DNA of 64,000 nucleotides from Lachnospiraceae bacterium (GTDB lineage: Bacteria; Bacillota; Clostridia; Lachnospirales; Lachnospiraceae): positions 558,001-622,000 of the forward strand of contig CABJAM010000001.1 in the NCBI GenBank assembly GCA_902363555.1. The letters run 5' to 3'. Below are positions 33,537 through 42,548 of this stretch, piece after piece; the stretch's first letter is position 1; every line of letters starts with the position of its first letter. Both the position numbers and the translations under genes were made by a program. Under the pieces are notes generated by a model. That model did not search any database. It saw nothing but the letters and a program-made list of their open reading frames with translations, and was not told where the DNA came from.

Positions 33537-34967
33537 TTGAAGCAGGAGGAATTACAAAATAAAGCGCTTCTTCCGCCCAACGGCACGCGCTTGCTTTGCC
33601 AAAATCTGATCGAGACGACCTACGAGGATCTCAGCGAGGAGAATATAAGGATATTCAAGGACCGGCTGCTGGATATGACGGGATGTATTCTGGGCGGCGA
33701 CATCGTGCCGGAGGACCGGTTTTTCTATGATATGCTCCAAAATCAGGGCGGAGCGCCGCAGGCACCTCTATTTGCGGACCGGAGGTCTGTAAGGCTGCCA
33801 TTGGCCAGCGCGGTTATGCATAACTGTTTACATGCCCGCGCCAATGACTTTGGCAACATGGCTATGGTCGTACTGGGCGACCCCATCGCCAGCCATTTTG
33901 GCGAGACGATTTTACCGATGAACCTTACGCTGGCGGATGTATTTGGTTGTAACGGCAAGGAATTTATTGCTAATAATATTGCGGCGGAGGATACGATTGG
34001 CCGGATTTTATATACACTGCCGGTCAGATGGCCCACCGATATGGAGCTGGGCTCCAGCGCAGCCGCAGCCATTGCCATACGTTACTATAAGCTGGACGCG
34101 GAAAAGGCAAAGGTCGCCTTCAGCTATGCGGCGACCAATGCGACGGACCCGGGGAATGCCTACTATGATTATTGTCAGGAATTTAAGTATCATAATGCGG
34201 AAAGTGCCCGTTGCGGCATTATGGCTGCCGAGCTGGCCAAGGGCGGCTGGCGGGGCCTTGAAGACCCGTTTTTTGGAAATGCCGGCCTTATTGCCAAAAA
34301 GCTGCCGGTGGGGAGCCTGCCGGATCTCTATGAAAAAGCCTTTGACCAGCTTGGCGAAAAGTATTTTACGGAGGTGCGTTTTAAACAGGGGCCGGGAGGT
34401 ATGCCGACCATATCTACGGCAAAGCTGGGTATAAAGCTGAGAGATCAGATCATTGAGGCCGACGACCGGTTTGATGCGGATCAGGTGAAGCAGGTGCGCA
34501 TTTTTGAGCCGGATAATCTCCGCAGAAATTATTACTCAAATCCATTCCGCCTGAAAAATCATACGAATGCGCTGTTTTCCCATGCCTTTGCATGCTGCTG
34601 CTGTCTGTATCACGGGGATCGGCGTGTGGATCTTATACAGACGCCGGCCATTTTGGCCCACCCGAGACTTTTGGAGCTGGCGGAAAATACAGTCATGGAT
34701 ACTTACGCTGCCGTGTCCAAAGATGCGGTGTTAAAAGCTGAGGTAGAGATGATGGATGGCCGCGTATTTAAAGCGGAGGAAAGCTTTGTGGGCGCCATGT
34801 TTGAATATCCCACAAAGGAATTTCTGGAGAAAAAATTCTGGGATCAGTTTAACGCTTTTGGAAAGCTGCCGAGAGCTGTGGGCGAAAAGCTTATTGAACT
34901 GGCCGGACGGATCGATACGTTAGAGGATATGCGCGAGTATACGGAATTACTGACGATCCATGATTGA
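33537..34967 (+). CDS. MmgE/PrpD-family protein 1
   Basis: A 476-residue protein of the family that includes 2-methylcitrate dehydratase, cis-aconitate decarboxylase and iminodisuccinate epimerase. Family features are the N-terminal helical domain with HARANDFGNM (about residue 98; the classical motif is D-F-D) and the conserved patch FKYHNAESARCGIMAAELA (about residue 220), then FKQGPGGMPTIS near 285. It starts with TTG 33537 behind AAGGTGGGG. It is convergent with a second PrpD gene across a shared terminator. Confidence 0.85.
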   Translation: MKQEELQNKALLPPNGTRLLCQNLIETTYEDLSEENIRIFKDRLLDMTGCILGGDIVPEDRFFYDMLQNQGGAPQAPLFADRRSVRLPLASAVMHNCLHARANDFGNMAMVVLGDPIASHFGETILPMNLTLADVFGCNGKEFIANNIAAEDTIGRILYTLPVRWPTDMELGSSAAAAIAIRYYKLDAEKAKVAFSYAATNATDPGNAYYDYCQEFKYHNAESARCGIMAAELAKGGWRGLEDPFFGNAGLIAKKLPVGSLPDLYEKAFDQLGEKYFTEVRFKQGPGGMPTISTAKLGIKLRDQIIEADDRFDADQVKQVRIFEPDNLRRNYYSNPFRLKNHTNALFSHAFACCCCLYHGDRRVDLIQTPAILAHPRLLELAENTVMDTYAAVSKDAVLKAEVEMMDGRVFKAEESFVGAMFEYPTKEFLEKKFWDQFNAFGKLPRAVGEKLIELAGRIDTLEDMREYTELLTIHD

Positions 34968-34976
34968 TAAATAAAG

Positions 34977-35054
34977 AAGACTGCTGCGGCCCCGCGGATG
35001 GTGGTCCTGCCCGGTTTGGGAGGACGCTTTCCGCGGGGCGCAGCAGTCTTTTTT
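34977..35054. terminator. Bidirectional terminator between two PrpD genes
   Basis: Long stem with arms 34977-34998 (AAGACTGCTGC, one bulged G, GCCCCGCGGA) and 35030-35050, then an inner GTCCT/AGGAC pair, followed by TTTTTT. Over 20 paired positions make it one of the strongest structures in the window. Confidence 0.85.
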
Positions 35055-35074
35055 ATGATATTTGGAGGATTCGA

Positions 35075-36472
35075 TTAAAGTGTAATGCTCTCCATCAATG
35101 GATCAAGGCTGTCATAATTTTCAAGATGCATGATGATATCCAAAGCGCGCTCTATTTTGCTGTCAGGGATGATAATGCCCGCGCAAATACGGAAGCGCTC
35201 CATCAATTCCTCATCGGAGAGACGGCAGTCGCCGGAATTTGAACCGCGCGGATAATCCGTGCTGTCCTGAATGGTCGTGCCGTCCTTTAAGTCGATTTCA
35301 ACACGGGCGTAGAAGGAGCCGGGCTGTGTCTTTTTAAGCGCGCTGTATTCCGGAGCGACGATCATCTGAACTCTGTGCATAAATTCCAGAACCCGCGGAT
35401 CGGTCAGGCACTTTTTATCCTGCCACTGAGGACCGGGAACGTAACCAAAGGCGGCCAGAGCGATGTTGTAGGGGCCGGAAAATTGAGCGTCCACCTGATT
35501 GTGGATGGCATACTGATCCGGGTGGGCAACAAATGGGCCGGTGTTGCAGCGCACGGCAACGATATCTGTTGCAGAAAAATCATACTTTTCTTTCAGACGA
35601 TAAAAGACGTCCAGACTGGCGTGAAGGAACCGGCAGCATGGATAAGGCTTGTACATTGTGTTCCGGATGGCCCACTTTTCGCCCAGTCCGTCCATAACCT
35701 TTTCCGGGTTCCATACATCCTCGCGGCAGTAAATGACCGGGAAACCGTACTCACTGTCCAGCGTGTAGGGATTGCCTGTGTAACCCTCGGCGGCGATCAT
35801 GGCCGCCTGTACGGCGCCCTGGGCGCACCAGGAAACGGGGGCGTATTTGATCAGGCTTTTGGGAATGGTGCTTTCCCAGTCTCTGCAAACCGGAAGCGGA
35901 CAGAAATAGGCCGAAATACCCAGGGCATGTGCCGTCTGCTCACGGTCCAGCTTCATAAGCAGGGCATTGCCGATGGCGGCGCCCAGCATATTTTCATTGC
36001 TGTTGCCAAAAACATCCGGCGTCTTCCCGTATTTTTCCAGAGAAGCCATCATCACGGAACCAAGGACGCTGTTCAGCCGCGCGGCAACATCATGGGCGAT
36101 GGCCATGGCCAGTAAAAAGTCCTTTCCACTGGATTTTTTTGCCTCGGCAACCGCAAGAAGAGATGGAATGACGATGGGCGGAATGTGTGGAATGGGGTCC
36201 ATATCCAGGCCGTTGAGCAGCTCCGCATTTGCAAATGCGGCGATGGGCGCAGAGCATTTGCCGCCAATACCGATCAGCGTGGATTCGGGCGTGCCGCCCA
36301 CCTTGTGCGCAAAGCTTACGCCATATTTCCCCTTGTCGGAGGAAAGGCCGCCCAGAGCGTTTCCGATACCGTCGATGAGTACGCGTTTCACTTCATGGAT
36401 GACATCTTCGGGAATATCCTCGTAGCGGGTGTTTAAGGCAAAGTCAAGAATTGCATCTGTAACTTTTTTCAT
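35075..36472 (-). CDS. MmgE/PrpD-family protein 2
   Basis: A 465-residue protein of the same family, only distantly similar to the first. It shows FALNTRYEDIPEDVIHEVKR at the start, NAELLNGLDMDPIPHIPPIV (about residue 80; the LDMD/HP-like metal or substrate patch) and MYKPYPCCRFLHASLD (about residue 278; the family motif KPYP-C-R). These retained residues suggest an active lyase or epimerase. It is divergent from the Opp operon and convergent with PrpD 1, so it may belong to the same pathway with separate control. Confidence 0.87.
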   Translation of the reverse strand: MKKVTDAILDFALNTRYEDIPEDVIHEVKRVLIDGIGNALGGLSSDKGKYGVSFAHKVGGTPESTLIGIGGKCSAPIAAFANAELLNGLDMDPIPHIPPIVIPSLLAVAEAKKSSGKDFLLAMAIAHDVAARLNSVLGSVMMASLEKYGKTPDVFGNSNENMLGAAIGNALLMKLDREQTAHALGISAYFCPLPVCRDWESTIPKSLIKYAPVSWCAQGAVQAAMIAAEGYTGNPYTLDSEYGFPVIYCREDVWNPEKVMDGLGEKWAIRNTMYKPYPCCRFLHASLDVFYRLKEKYDFSATDIVAVRCNTGPFVAHPDQYAIHNQVDAQFSGPYNIALAAFGYVPGPQWQDKKCLTDPRVLEFMHRVQMIVAPEYSALKKTQPGSFYARVEIDLKDGTTIQDSTDYPRGSNSGDCRLSDEELMERFRICAGIIIPDSKIERALDIIMHLENYDSLDPLMESITL

Positions 36473-36631
36473 CAGTAATACCTCCTCATAGTTTTTTGAT
36501 GAATCTATACTTTAATTTTAAGTTCATCGATCAAGGCTGTAAAGAATCAATCGGGCCTGTAAATGTATCAAATTGGTTACACATGGAAGTATTGCTTTGT
36601 TATTGATTCGTTAGTGTTTCAATAATGTTTC

Positions 36632-36660
36632 TTTACGGGGTATAGCGGCGGATTTATAAT
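36632..36660 (+). promoter_or_regulatory. Promoter of the second Opp operon
   Basis: -35 TTTACG (36632-36637), 17-base spacer, perfect -10 TATAAT (36655-36660). The block 36603-36636 is conserved with that of the FAD oxidoreductase promoter. Confidence 0.65.
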
Positions 36661-36740
36661 AAAATTACCGAACGAAGGTTGGAATAACATGTTAATCCCG
36701 GTAAATTGCACAAAAACGAGAAAGGAAAAGGAGATAAGGT

Positions 36741-38441
36741 ATGAGGAAAAAGAGGTTTATACGCGTTTCTTGTTGTATGTTGATCATGTTGTCAATGATT
36801 ATGTCGCTGATGAGCTGCGGCAAAGCTCAGGGGGATTCAAAGGCTCCGGATACGTCCGCAAAGGGAACAGAAGCAGGTAGCAGTGATGGCAATAGCAATG
36901 ACGGCAATAATGGCAAAGACAGCAGTAATGATAATGATGGCAATAATGGCAAAGAAAGCAGTAATGATAATAATGGCAGTGATGGCAGTGCGGCGGCTTA
37001 CGCCGATCACCTGGAAGTTGTCATTGATAATACGCAGATCGCCGCCATTAATCCCATCGGAAGCGGCGGCCCGGGCAGCGCAACAGGCTGGGTTTACAAG
37101 ATGGTCTACGATACGCTGGTGACATGGGATGGCGAAGGCGGCTACTTACCGGGGTTGGCTACCTCCTGGGAATCAGATGACTGGAAAACCATCATCTTTC
37201 ATTTGCGCGACGATATCCGTTTCAGTAACGGAGAACTGTTCACGGCCGATGATGTAGTATTTACCATTGAACAGGCTTTGCAAAATCCAGGCTCGGTTGC
37301 CGGCGGACAATGGTCGTCCGTGGAAGCTATTGAAGCGCTGGATGCCACGACGGTGAAAATGACCCTTAAAAGCGTACGGCCGCAGATATTATTTGACGCC
37401 TGTCAGACGTACGCCGCAATGATGTGTAAAAAGGCAGTTGAGGACGATCCGGAAAGAGGTGTCTGGATTGGTACAGGTACTTACACGATTACTGAATTTG
37501 CATCCAACGATTTCGTGAAATTAACCCGCAATGAAAATTACTGGGGAGAGCTTCCGCCAACAAAAACAATGACCCTCAGATATATTCCTGAGATGAGTAC
37601 CCGCCTTATGATGCTTCAAAACGGCGAGGCGGATATCTGCTTTAACCTCAGTGAGCAGGACCTTCCGCTGATCGAAGCGGATACTGACAATTATAACCTG
37701 TATACGTATCTGGCAAATAACTGCTCGGATATCGGATTTAATATGAATGACCCCATTTGCGGGGATCTCAATTTCCGTATGGCCGTTGCATCGGCGCTGA
37801 ACCGTGAAGATATTGCCATCGGGGCAAACGGCGTCTACGCGGAGCCGGAAACGACCGGTACGTTCTGGGGCTCCGGCACACCTTTCCGCAATGAAGATAT
37901 TCCGATCATCCCGTATGACCTGGAAAAAGCAAAGGAATACCTGGCCGCATCGCCTTACAATGGTGAGGAGATCGAGCTGGTGACGGCCATTCCAACGATG
38001 ATCAATGCATCTGCGGTCATCCAGCAGCAGCTGTCTGAAATCGGAATTAAAATCACCATCAAGCAGACGGACCCGGCCAGCCTGATGTCCTATGCTTCCT
38101 ATGGCAGCAAGGAAATGCAGATGTTCTGCTTTGTCGGCGCTTTCGGTTTTGAACCCTACTCTGCAACCTACGGTATTTTCTATCCGGCGGCCATGCAGAA
38201 CAGAACTTCCTATGATAATCCGGAAATCGTTTCTATTCTGGAAAAGGCAGCCACTGAAACAGATCCGGCCAAGCAGCAGGAATATTATTACAATATTCAG
38301 GAGCTTGTGGCCAAAGACATTCCATATATTAATTTATTCTATGTGAAGCAGGCGATCGCTTCGGTGAAGTCTGTGGGCGGTCTTGTCCTTTCCAATGATG
38401 GCGGCCACGACCTGAGATACATGTACAAAACCATTGATTAA
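36741..38441 (+). CDS. Family 5 solute-binding lipoprotein of the second Opp system
   Basis: A 566-residue lipoprotein. The signal ends at lipobox LMSC (Cys at about residue 22). A linker of about 50 residues rich in Asn, Asp, Gly and Ser follows, encoded by imperfect tandem repeats of GATGGCAATAATGGCAAAG type (about 36885-36995). The body has SBP_bac_5 features: MVYDTLVTWDGEGGYLPGLA, FSNGELFTADDVVFTIEQA and NYWGELPPTKT. GAAAAGGAG precedes the ATG. It is first in an operon with two permeases and two ATPases; the ligand is unknown but probably the substrate of the neighbouring LysR locus. Confidence 0.88.
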   Translation: MRKKRFIRVSCCMLIMLSMIMSLMSCGKAQGDSKAPDTSAKGTEAGSSDGNSNDGNNGKDSSNDNDGNNGKESSNDNNGSDGSAAAYADHLEVVIDNTQIAAINPIGSGGPGSATGWVYKMVYDTLVTWDGEGGYLPGLATSWESDDWKTIIFHLRDDIRFSNGELFTADDVVFTIEQALQNPGSVAGGQWSSVEAIEALDATTVKMTLKSVRPQILFDACQTYAAMMCKKAVEDDPERGVWIGTGTYTITEFASNDFVKLTRNENYWGELPPTKTMTLRYIPEMSTRLMMLQNGEADICFNLSEQDLPLIEADTDNYNLYTYLANNCSDIGFNMNDPICGDLNFRMAVASALNREDIAIGANGVYAEPETTGTFWGSGTPFRNEDIPIIPYDLEKAKEYLAASPYNGEEIELVTAIPTMINASAVIQQQLSEIGIKITIKQTDPASLMSYASYGSKEMQMFCFVGAFGFEPYSATYGIFYPAAMQNRTSYDNPEIVSILEKAATETDPAKQQEYYYNIQELVAKDIPYINLFYVKQAIASVKSVGGLVLSNDGGHDLRYMYKTID

Positions 38442-38449
38442 CGATAACA

Positions 38450-38489
38450 TTTACAGGCCTGCGCAGTCAATGCGCAGGCCGTATGTAAA
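38450..38489 (+). other. Intercistronic hairpin after the lipoprotein gene
   Basis: GGCCTGCGCA (38456-38465) pairs perfectly with TGCGCAGGCC (38471-38480), and outer TTTACA/TGTAAA arms extend it. No T tract follows. It has the same position as the hairpin at 12553 in the first Opp operon. Confidence 0.65.
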
Positions 38490-38526
38490 CACTGGCTTTA
38501 TATAAACGTTAAAAGGGGGGATTGAT

Positions 38527-39483
38527 ATGATTCGTTATATTATCAAACGACTGCTCTATCTGATACCTGTGGTACTGTGTGTATCCTTTTTGATCTACGC
38601 ATTGCTGGATCTGACGCCGGGGTCGGCGGTGGATAGTATGATACCCAATGACGCCACGCAGGAAATGGTTGACGAAATTTATGCTCAGTACGATCTGGAT
38701 AAGCCGATGCTGTACAGATATGTGAAATATATGTTTAATTTTGTCCAGGGGGATCTGGGCAAATCCATGATTTCGGGAGAAAATATACTGCAAATGTATT
38801 TGACCCGGCTGCCAAACACACTTTTGCTGGCAGTAAGCTCGTTATTTATCGCTGCGATCCTGGCCATACCGATGGGCATCCATGCAGCCCGGCATGCGGG
38901 AACACTGACCGATAATTTAACAACTGTGGCAACTCTGGTGGGAATGTCCATGCCTGCCTTTTGGCTGGGGCTGATCCTGCTTTTTGTATTTTCTTATGTT
39001 TTACCCATATTTCCGGCCAGCGGAAATAACGGCTTCCTAAGCTATATACTTCCGGCGGTCTGTAATGGATTATCCATGATGGCCGGCACAACAAGGCAGA
39101 CCCGGTCGGCCATGCTGGAAGTGCTGCACGCGGATTATCTGCGTACAGCCCGGGCCAAGGGCGTGCCGGAAAAAAGAGTTATCTGGAAACATGCGCTGGG
39201 CAACGCCATGATCCCTATTTTGACCACCCTGGGAAGCAATCTGAGCTCATCCCTGGCGGGTTCGGTCGTTATAGAGTCTGTATTTGCATGGCCGGGAGTT
39301 GGCAGACTTACGGCGGAGGCGATTATGTCAAGAGACGTCACACTGGCGTGCGGCAGTGTTATTATGACAACAATCCTTTATGTTGTCATGCAGCTCATTG
39401 TGGATCTGGCGTATGCCTTTGTGGACCCCCGGATTAAAGCGCGTTATGTAAGAGCGAAGAAACCAAGGAGGCGTGTGGCATGA
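38527..39483 (+). CDS. Opp-type ABC permease (OppB/DppB-like)
   Basis: A 318-residue permease with six helices. It begins MIRYIIKRLLYLIPVVLCVSF, typical of DppB, with DLTPGSAVDSM after the first helix and the coupling loop YLRTARAKGVPEKRVIWKHALGNAMIP near residue 200. The C-terminus has AFVDPRIKARY. AAAAGGGGGG lies upstream. It overlaps the next gene by 4 bases (ATGA). Confidence 0.92.
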   Translation: MIRYIIKRLLYLIPVVLCVSFLIYALLDLTPGSAVDSMIPNDATQEMVDEIYAQYDLDKPMLYRYVKYMFNFVQGDLGKSMISGENILQMYLTRLPNTLLLAVSSLFIAAILAIPMGIHAARHAGTLTDNLTTVATLVGMSMPAFWLGLILLFVFSYVLPIFPASGNNGFLSYILPAVCNGLSMMAGTTRQTRSAMLEVLHADYLRTARAKGVPEKRVIWKHALGNAMIPILTTLGSNLSSSLAGSVVIESVFAWPGVGRLTAEAIMSRDVTLACGSVIMTTILYVVMQLIVDLAYAFVDPRIKARYVRAKKPRRRVA

Positions 39484-40358
39484 AAAAACTTAATCGGACA
39501 GCAAAAAAACAGGGCCGGCGCAGTCAGCTTGGCGACATCTTTCACCGCCTAAAGAAAAATAAGGGGGCGATGGTCGGTCTTTGCATTATTGGTGTATTAG
39601 TTCTTATTTTGATCGGCACCTTCTTTATTGATTATAAGGATGTTACGGCCACGGACATGAAGCTCCGCTACCAAAGCCCGTCCTTGGAGCATCCATTTGG
39701 AACCGATGATATGGGGCGGGATATATTTATCCGTACTCTGTATGGCACCCGCTATTCGTTGTCGATCGGCTTTGGAGCCACGCTGCTGGCCGCATTTGTC
39801 GGCGTGTGTATTGGCTCGGTTGCCGGGTATTACGGGGGGATTGTGGATGATCTGCTGATGCGTCTTACAGATATTTTGTCGTCCATTCCGGCAATGCTTT
39901 TGGGCATGGTCATTGTGTCGATTCTGGGCGGCAGTGTTGTAAATCTCATTATTGCGGTGGGCATATGCTCTGTGCAGTATTACATCCGCATCACCCGGGC
40001 GTCCATCCTGGCCATACGAAATCAGGAGTATGTGGAGGCGGCAAAGGTCATAGGGATGTCGGATATAAAAATTATTTTTACCCAGATCCTGCCCAATGCA
40101 TTTTCCCCGGTGCTCGTCACATTTTCTGCGACCATCGGAATCGCCATTCTTGTATCGGCCAGTCTGTCATTTATCGGCCTTGGCGTGGCAGTGCCCATGC
40201 CGGAATGGGGAGCGCTCGTATCCTCCGGGCGGAATGTGCTCAGAACAGCGCCCTATGTTTCCGTATTTCCCGGACTTTTTATTATGATCACCGTCCTGGC
40301 GTTTAATATTTTAGGCGATGGCCTGCGCGACGCTCTGGACCCCAAACTGAAACGATGA
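39480..40358 (+). CDS. Opp-type ABC permease (OppC/DppC-like)
   Basis: A 292-residue permease of normal OppC length. After helix 1 (about 32-52) comes HPFGTDDMGRDIFIRTLYGTRYSL, then the coupling loop NQEYVEAAKVIGMSDIKIIF and the ending GDGLRDALDPKLKR. It starts in the ATGA overlap and pairs with the preceding permease. Confidence 0.92.
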   Translation: MKKLNRTAKKQGRRSQLGDIFHRLKKNKGAMVGLCIIGVLVLILIGTFFIDYKDVTATDMKLRYQSPSLEHPFGTDDMGRDIFIRTLYGTRYSLSIGFGATLLAAFVGVCIGSVAGYYGGIVDDLLMRLTDILSSIPAMLLGMVIVSILGGSVVNLIIAVGICSVQYYIRITRASILAIRNQEYVEAAKVIGMSDIKIIFTQILPNAFSPVLVTFSATIGIAILVSASLSFIGLGVAVPMPEWGALVSSGRNVLRTAPYVSVFPGLFIMITVLAFNILGDGLRDALDPKLKR

Positions 40359-40371
40359 GGAGGACCGCAAA

Positions 40372-41430
40372 ATGTTAAGAAAGAAAAGTACATCCGTCCG
40401 AAACACTCACGATGTGCACAGGGACAGCGAATACGTGCTGGATGTTCAGGATCTTGTTGTTCATTATGAGCTTGAAGATGAAACGGTTGAGGCGGTGAAT
40501 GGGATCAGCTTTAAGTTAAAAAAAGGTGAAACCATCGGCCTGGTCGGTGAAACCGGCGCTGGAAAAACATCTACGGCGCTGGCCATTTTGAATATGCTCC
40601 CCAATCCGCCCGGGGTGATCAAAAACGGCGCCATATTCGTGGAAGGCAGAGATATTTTGAAAATGAAGCCCAATGAACTGGAGCGGGTGCGGGGCAAGGA
40701 TATATCGATCATTTTCCAGGACCCCATGACATCCCTCAATCCGGTTATGACCGTGGGCGAGCAGATTGCCGAAAGTATACTTCTCCATGAAAATGTATCC
40801 AAATCAGAGGCGTTTGAACGTGCGAAGCAGATGCTTGAAACGGTTGGTATACCGGGTTCCCGGGCCATCGAATATCCCCATCAGTTTTCGGGAGGTATGA
40901 AGCAGCGTGTCGTTATTGCCATCGCCCTGGCATGCAGTCCGCGGTGCCTGCTGGCCGATGAGCCGACAACTGCTCTGGATGTGACCATCCAGGCCCAGGT
41001 ACTGGACATGATGAATGAGTTAAAGGACCGGTTTGGTACATCGTTAGTTATGATTACCCACGATCTGGGGGTTATTGCTTCCATCTGTGATACGGTTGCC
41101 GTCATGTATGCAGGGCGTATTGTGGAATACGGCACTCTGGAGGATGTGTTTAATCATCCGCTGCATCCGTATACCGAAGGGCTGTTTAATTCATTGCCGC
41201 GCATCAGCCAGAAGGGGGATAAGCTCAAGCCCATACCCGGGCTTATGCCGGACCCGACAAAGCTTCCTGTGGGCTGCGCTTTTGAGCCGCGGTGTAAATA
41301 TGCCACCGAAGCGTGCCGCAATAAAAGAATCGAATCCCGGCAGATGGGTGAGACGCATTATGTGTTATGCGATGCCTATGATGATCCTGCCTTCCATATT
41401 GATATGAAGAGGGGCGGTGAAGATGAATGA
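40372..41430 (+). CDS. Opp-type ABC ATPase (OppD/DppD-like)
   Basis: A 352-residue ATPase with Walker A GETGAGKTS, Q-loop FQDPMTSLNP, signature FSGGMKQRVVIA, Walker B CLLADEPTTALD and MITHD. The C-terminal domain has the Cys pattern CAFEPRCKYATEAC typical of oligopeptide ATPases. Its stop lies in an ATGA overlap with the second ATPase. Confidence 0.92.
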   Translation: MLRKKSTSVRNTHDVHRDSEYVLDVQDLVVHYELEDETVEAVNGISFKLKKGETIGLVGETGAGKTSTALAILNMLPNPPGVIKNGAIFVEGRDILKMKPNELERVRGKDISIIFQDPMTSLNPVMTVGEQIAESILLHENVSKSEAFERAKQMLETVGIPGSRAIEYPHQFSGGMKQRVVIAIALACSPRCLLADEPTTALDVTIQAQVLDMMNELKDRFGTSLVMITHDLGVIASICDTVAVMYAGRIVEYGTLEDVFNHPLHPYTEGLFNSLPRISQKGDKLKPIPGLMPDPTKLPVGCAFEPRCKYATEACRNKRIESRQMGETHYVLCDAYDDPAFHIDMKRGGEDE

Positions 41431-42383
41431 GTGATACCATTCTGGAAGTTAAAAATCTGAAAAAATATTTTAAGACGAGCAGCGGCATCGTACATGCCGT
41501 GGATGATTGCAGCTTTTCCGTTGAGCGCGGTAAGACGCTGGGGATCGTGGGCGAGTCCGGGTGCGGCAAGTCGACCACGGGGCGCTGCATCCTCCGCTTG
41601 ATCGAGCCGACCTCCGGCAGTATTGTATTTAACGGGCAGGATATTACACGGCTGAGACGGGGGGCGATGAAGAAAGTCCGCAAGGATATGCAGATCATTT
41701 TTCAGGACCCCTATTACTCGCTGAATCCAAGAAATACGGTGTATCAGAGCATTGTTGCGCCCATTAAGCAAAATAAGCTGCTGCCCGGGGCCACAAAGGC
41801 CCAGTTGGAGGAACGGGTGCTTGAATTAATGGATACGGTTGGCCTGGCCAAGCGTATGATCAACAGCTATCCCCATGAGCTGGACGGCGGGCGGCGGCAG
41901 CGTATCGGAATCGCCCGGGCGCTGGCTATGGAGCCGCAGTTTATCGTGTGCGATGAGCCGGTGTCAGCGCTGGATGTGTCGATCCAGGCGCAGATTTTAA
42001 ATCTTTTGAAGGAGCTCCAGGAAAAGAAGAATCTGACCTACATGTTTATCACCCATGATCTGGCGGTGGTCAATTACTTTTCGGACGATATCGTCGTCAT
42101 GTATCTGGGCCAGATCGTGGAGAAGGCACCGGCAAAAAAATTGTTTGAAAATCCGCTGCATCCGTATACGAAGGCGCTGCTTTCTGCGGAGCTGGAGCCC
42201 AGAGCCGGCGCTAATAAGGACCGCATTCATCTGCATGGCGAGATTTCTTCGCCGCTGGACCCCGGGGATGAATGCCGTTTTGCAAAACGCTGCCAGTACC
42301 ATTGCGCGGAGTGCGATTGCGGAACGCCGCCGCTTGTGGAAATTGAACCGGAACATTTTGTGGCTTGTCATTGTGTGAAATAA
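41427..42383 (+). CDS. Opp-type ABC ATPase (OppF/DppF-like)
   Basis: A 318-residue ATPase with Walker A GESGCGKST, Q-loop FQDPYYSLNPR, Walker B FIVCDEPVSALD and FITHD. The signature reads LDGGRRQRIG rather than LSGGQRQRIG, with Asp in place of the Ser that contacts ATP phosphate; activity of that site may be reduced. The C-terminus has CRFAKRCQYHCAEC. It ends the Opp operon; a repeat-bearing gap of 165 bases separates it from the phosphotransacetylase gene. Confidence 0.9.
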   Translation: MSDTILEVKNLKKYFKTSSGIVHAVDDCSFSVERGKTLGIVGESGCGKSTTGRCILRLIEPTSGSIVFNGQDITRLRRGAMKKVRKDMQIIFQDPYYSLNPRNTVYQSIVAPIKQNKLLPGATKAQLEERVLELMDTVGLAKRMINSYPHELDGGRRQRIGIARALAMEPQFIVCDEPVSALDVSIQAQILNLLKELQEKKNLTYMFITHDLAVVNYFSDDIVVMYLGQIVEKAPAKKLFENPLHPYTKALLSAELEPRAGANKDRIHLHGEISSPLDPGDECRFAKRCQYHCAECDCGTPPLVEIEPEHFVACHCVK

Positions 42384-42400
42384 AAAAACTTCGCCGGCCA

Positions 42401-42439
42401 TAAGGTGCCACTCCAATCTGCGGCGCCGTCTGTCCGCGC
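42401..42439. repeat. Interspersed 39-bp repeat, copy 2
   Basis: TAAGGTGCCACTCCAATCTG, then CGGCGCCGTCTGTCCGCGC, matching 30705-30743 at 35 of 39 positions. It marks the boundary between the Opp operon and the acyl-carrier cluster. Confidence 0.7.
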
Positions 42440-42548
42440 TTACCTACCCCACGTCACTGTTCACAATGCCGGGTATCAACAATCTGGCAGAAAATCTAGC
42501 AGAAGCGCAAGACTGTTTGGAAATTATGTGATGATTGGAGGCATTTTT

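Noticed and set aside
35375..36115. 246-codon plus-strand frame over the second PrpD gene
   Set aside because: The minus strand holds the conserved PrpD sequence; this frame has no domain features.
36885..36995. Tandem repeats in the second Opp lipoprotein as a separate element
   Set aside because: They encode an in-frame Asn/Asp/Gly/Ser linker after the lipobox, which is normal for such proteins.
42405..42548. N-terminal extension of the phosphotransacetylase
   Set aside because: The extension is encoded by the interspersed repeat; family length and TTGGAGG support ATG 42549.
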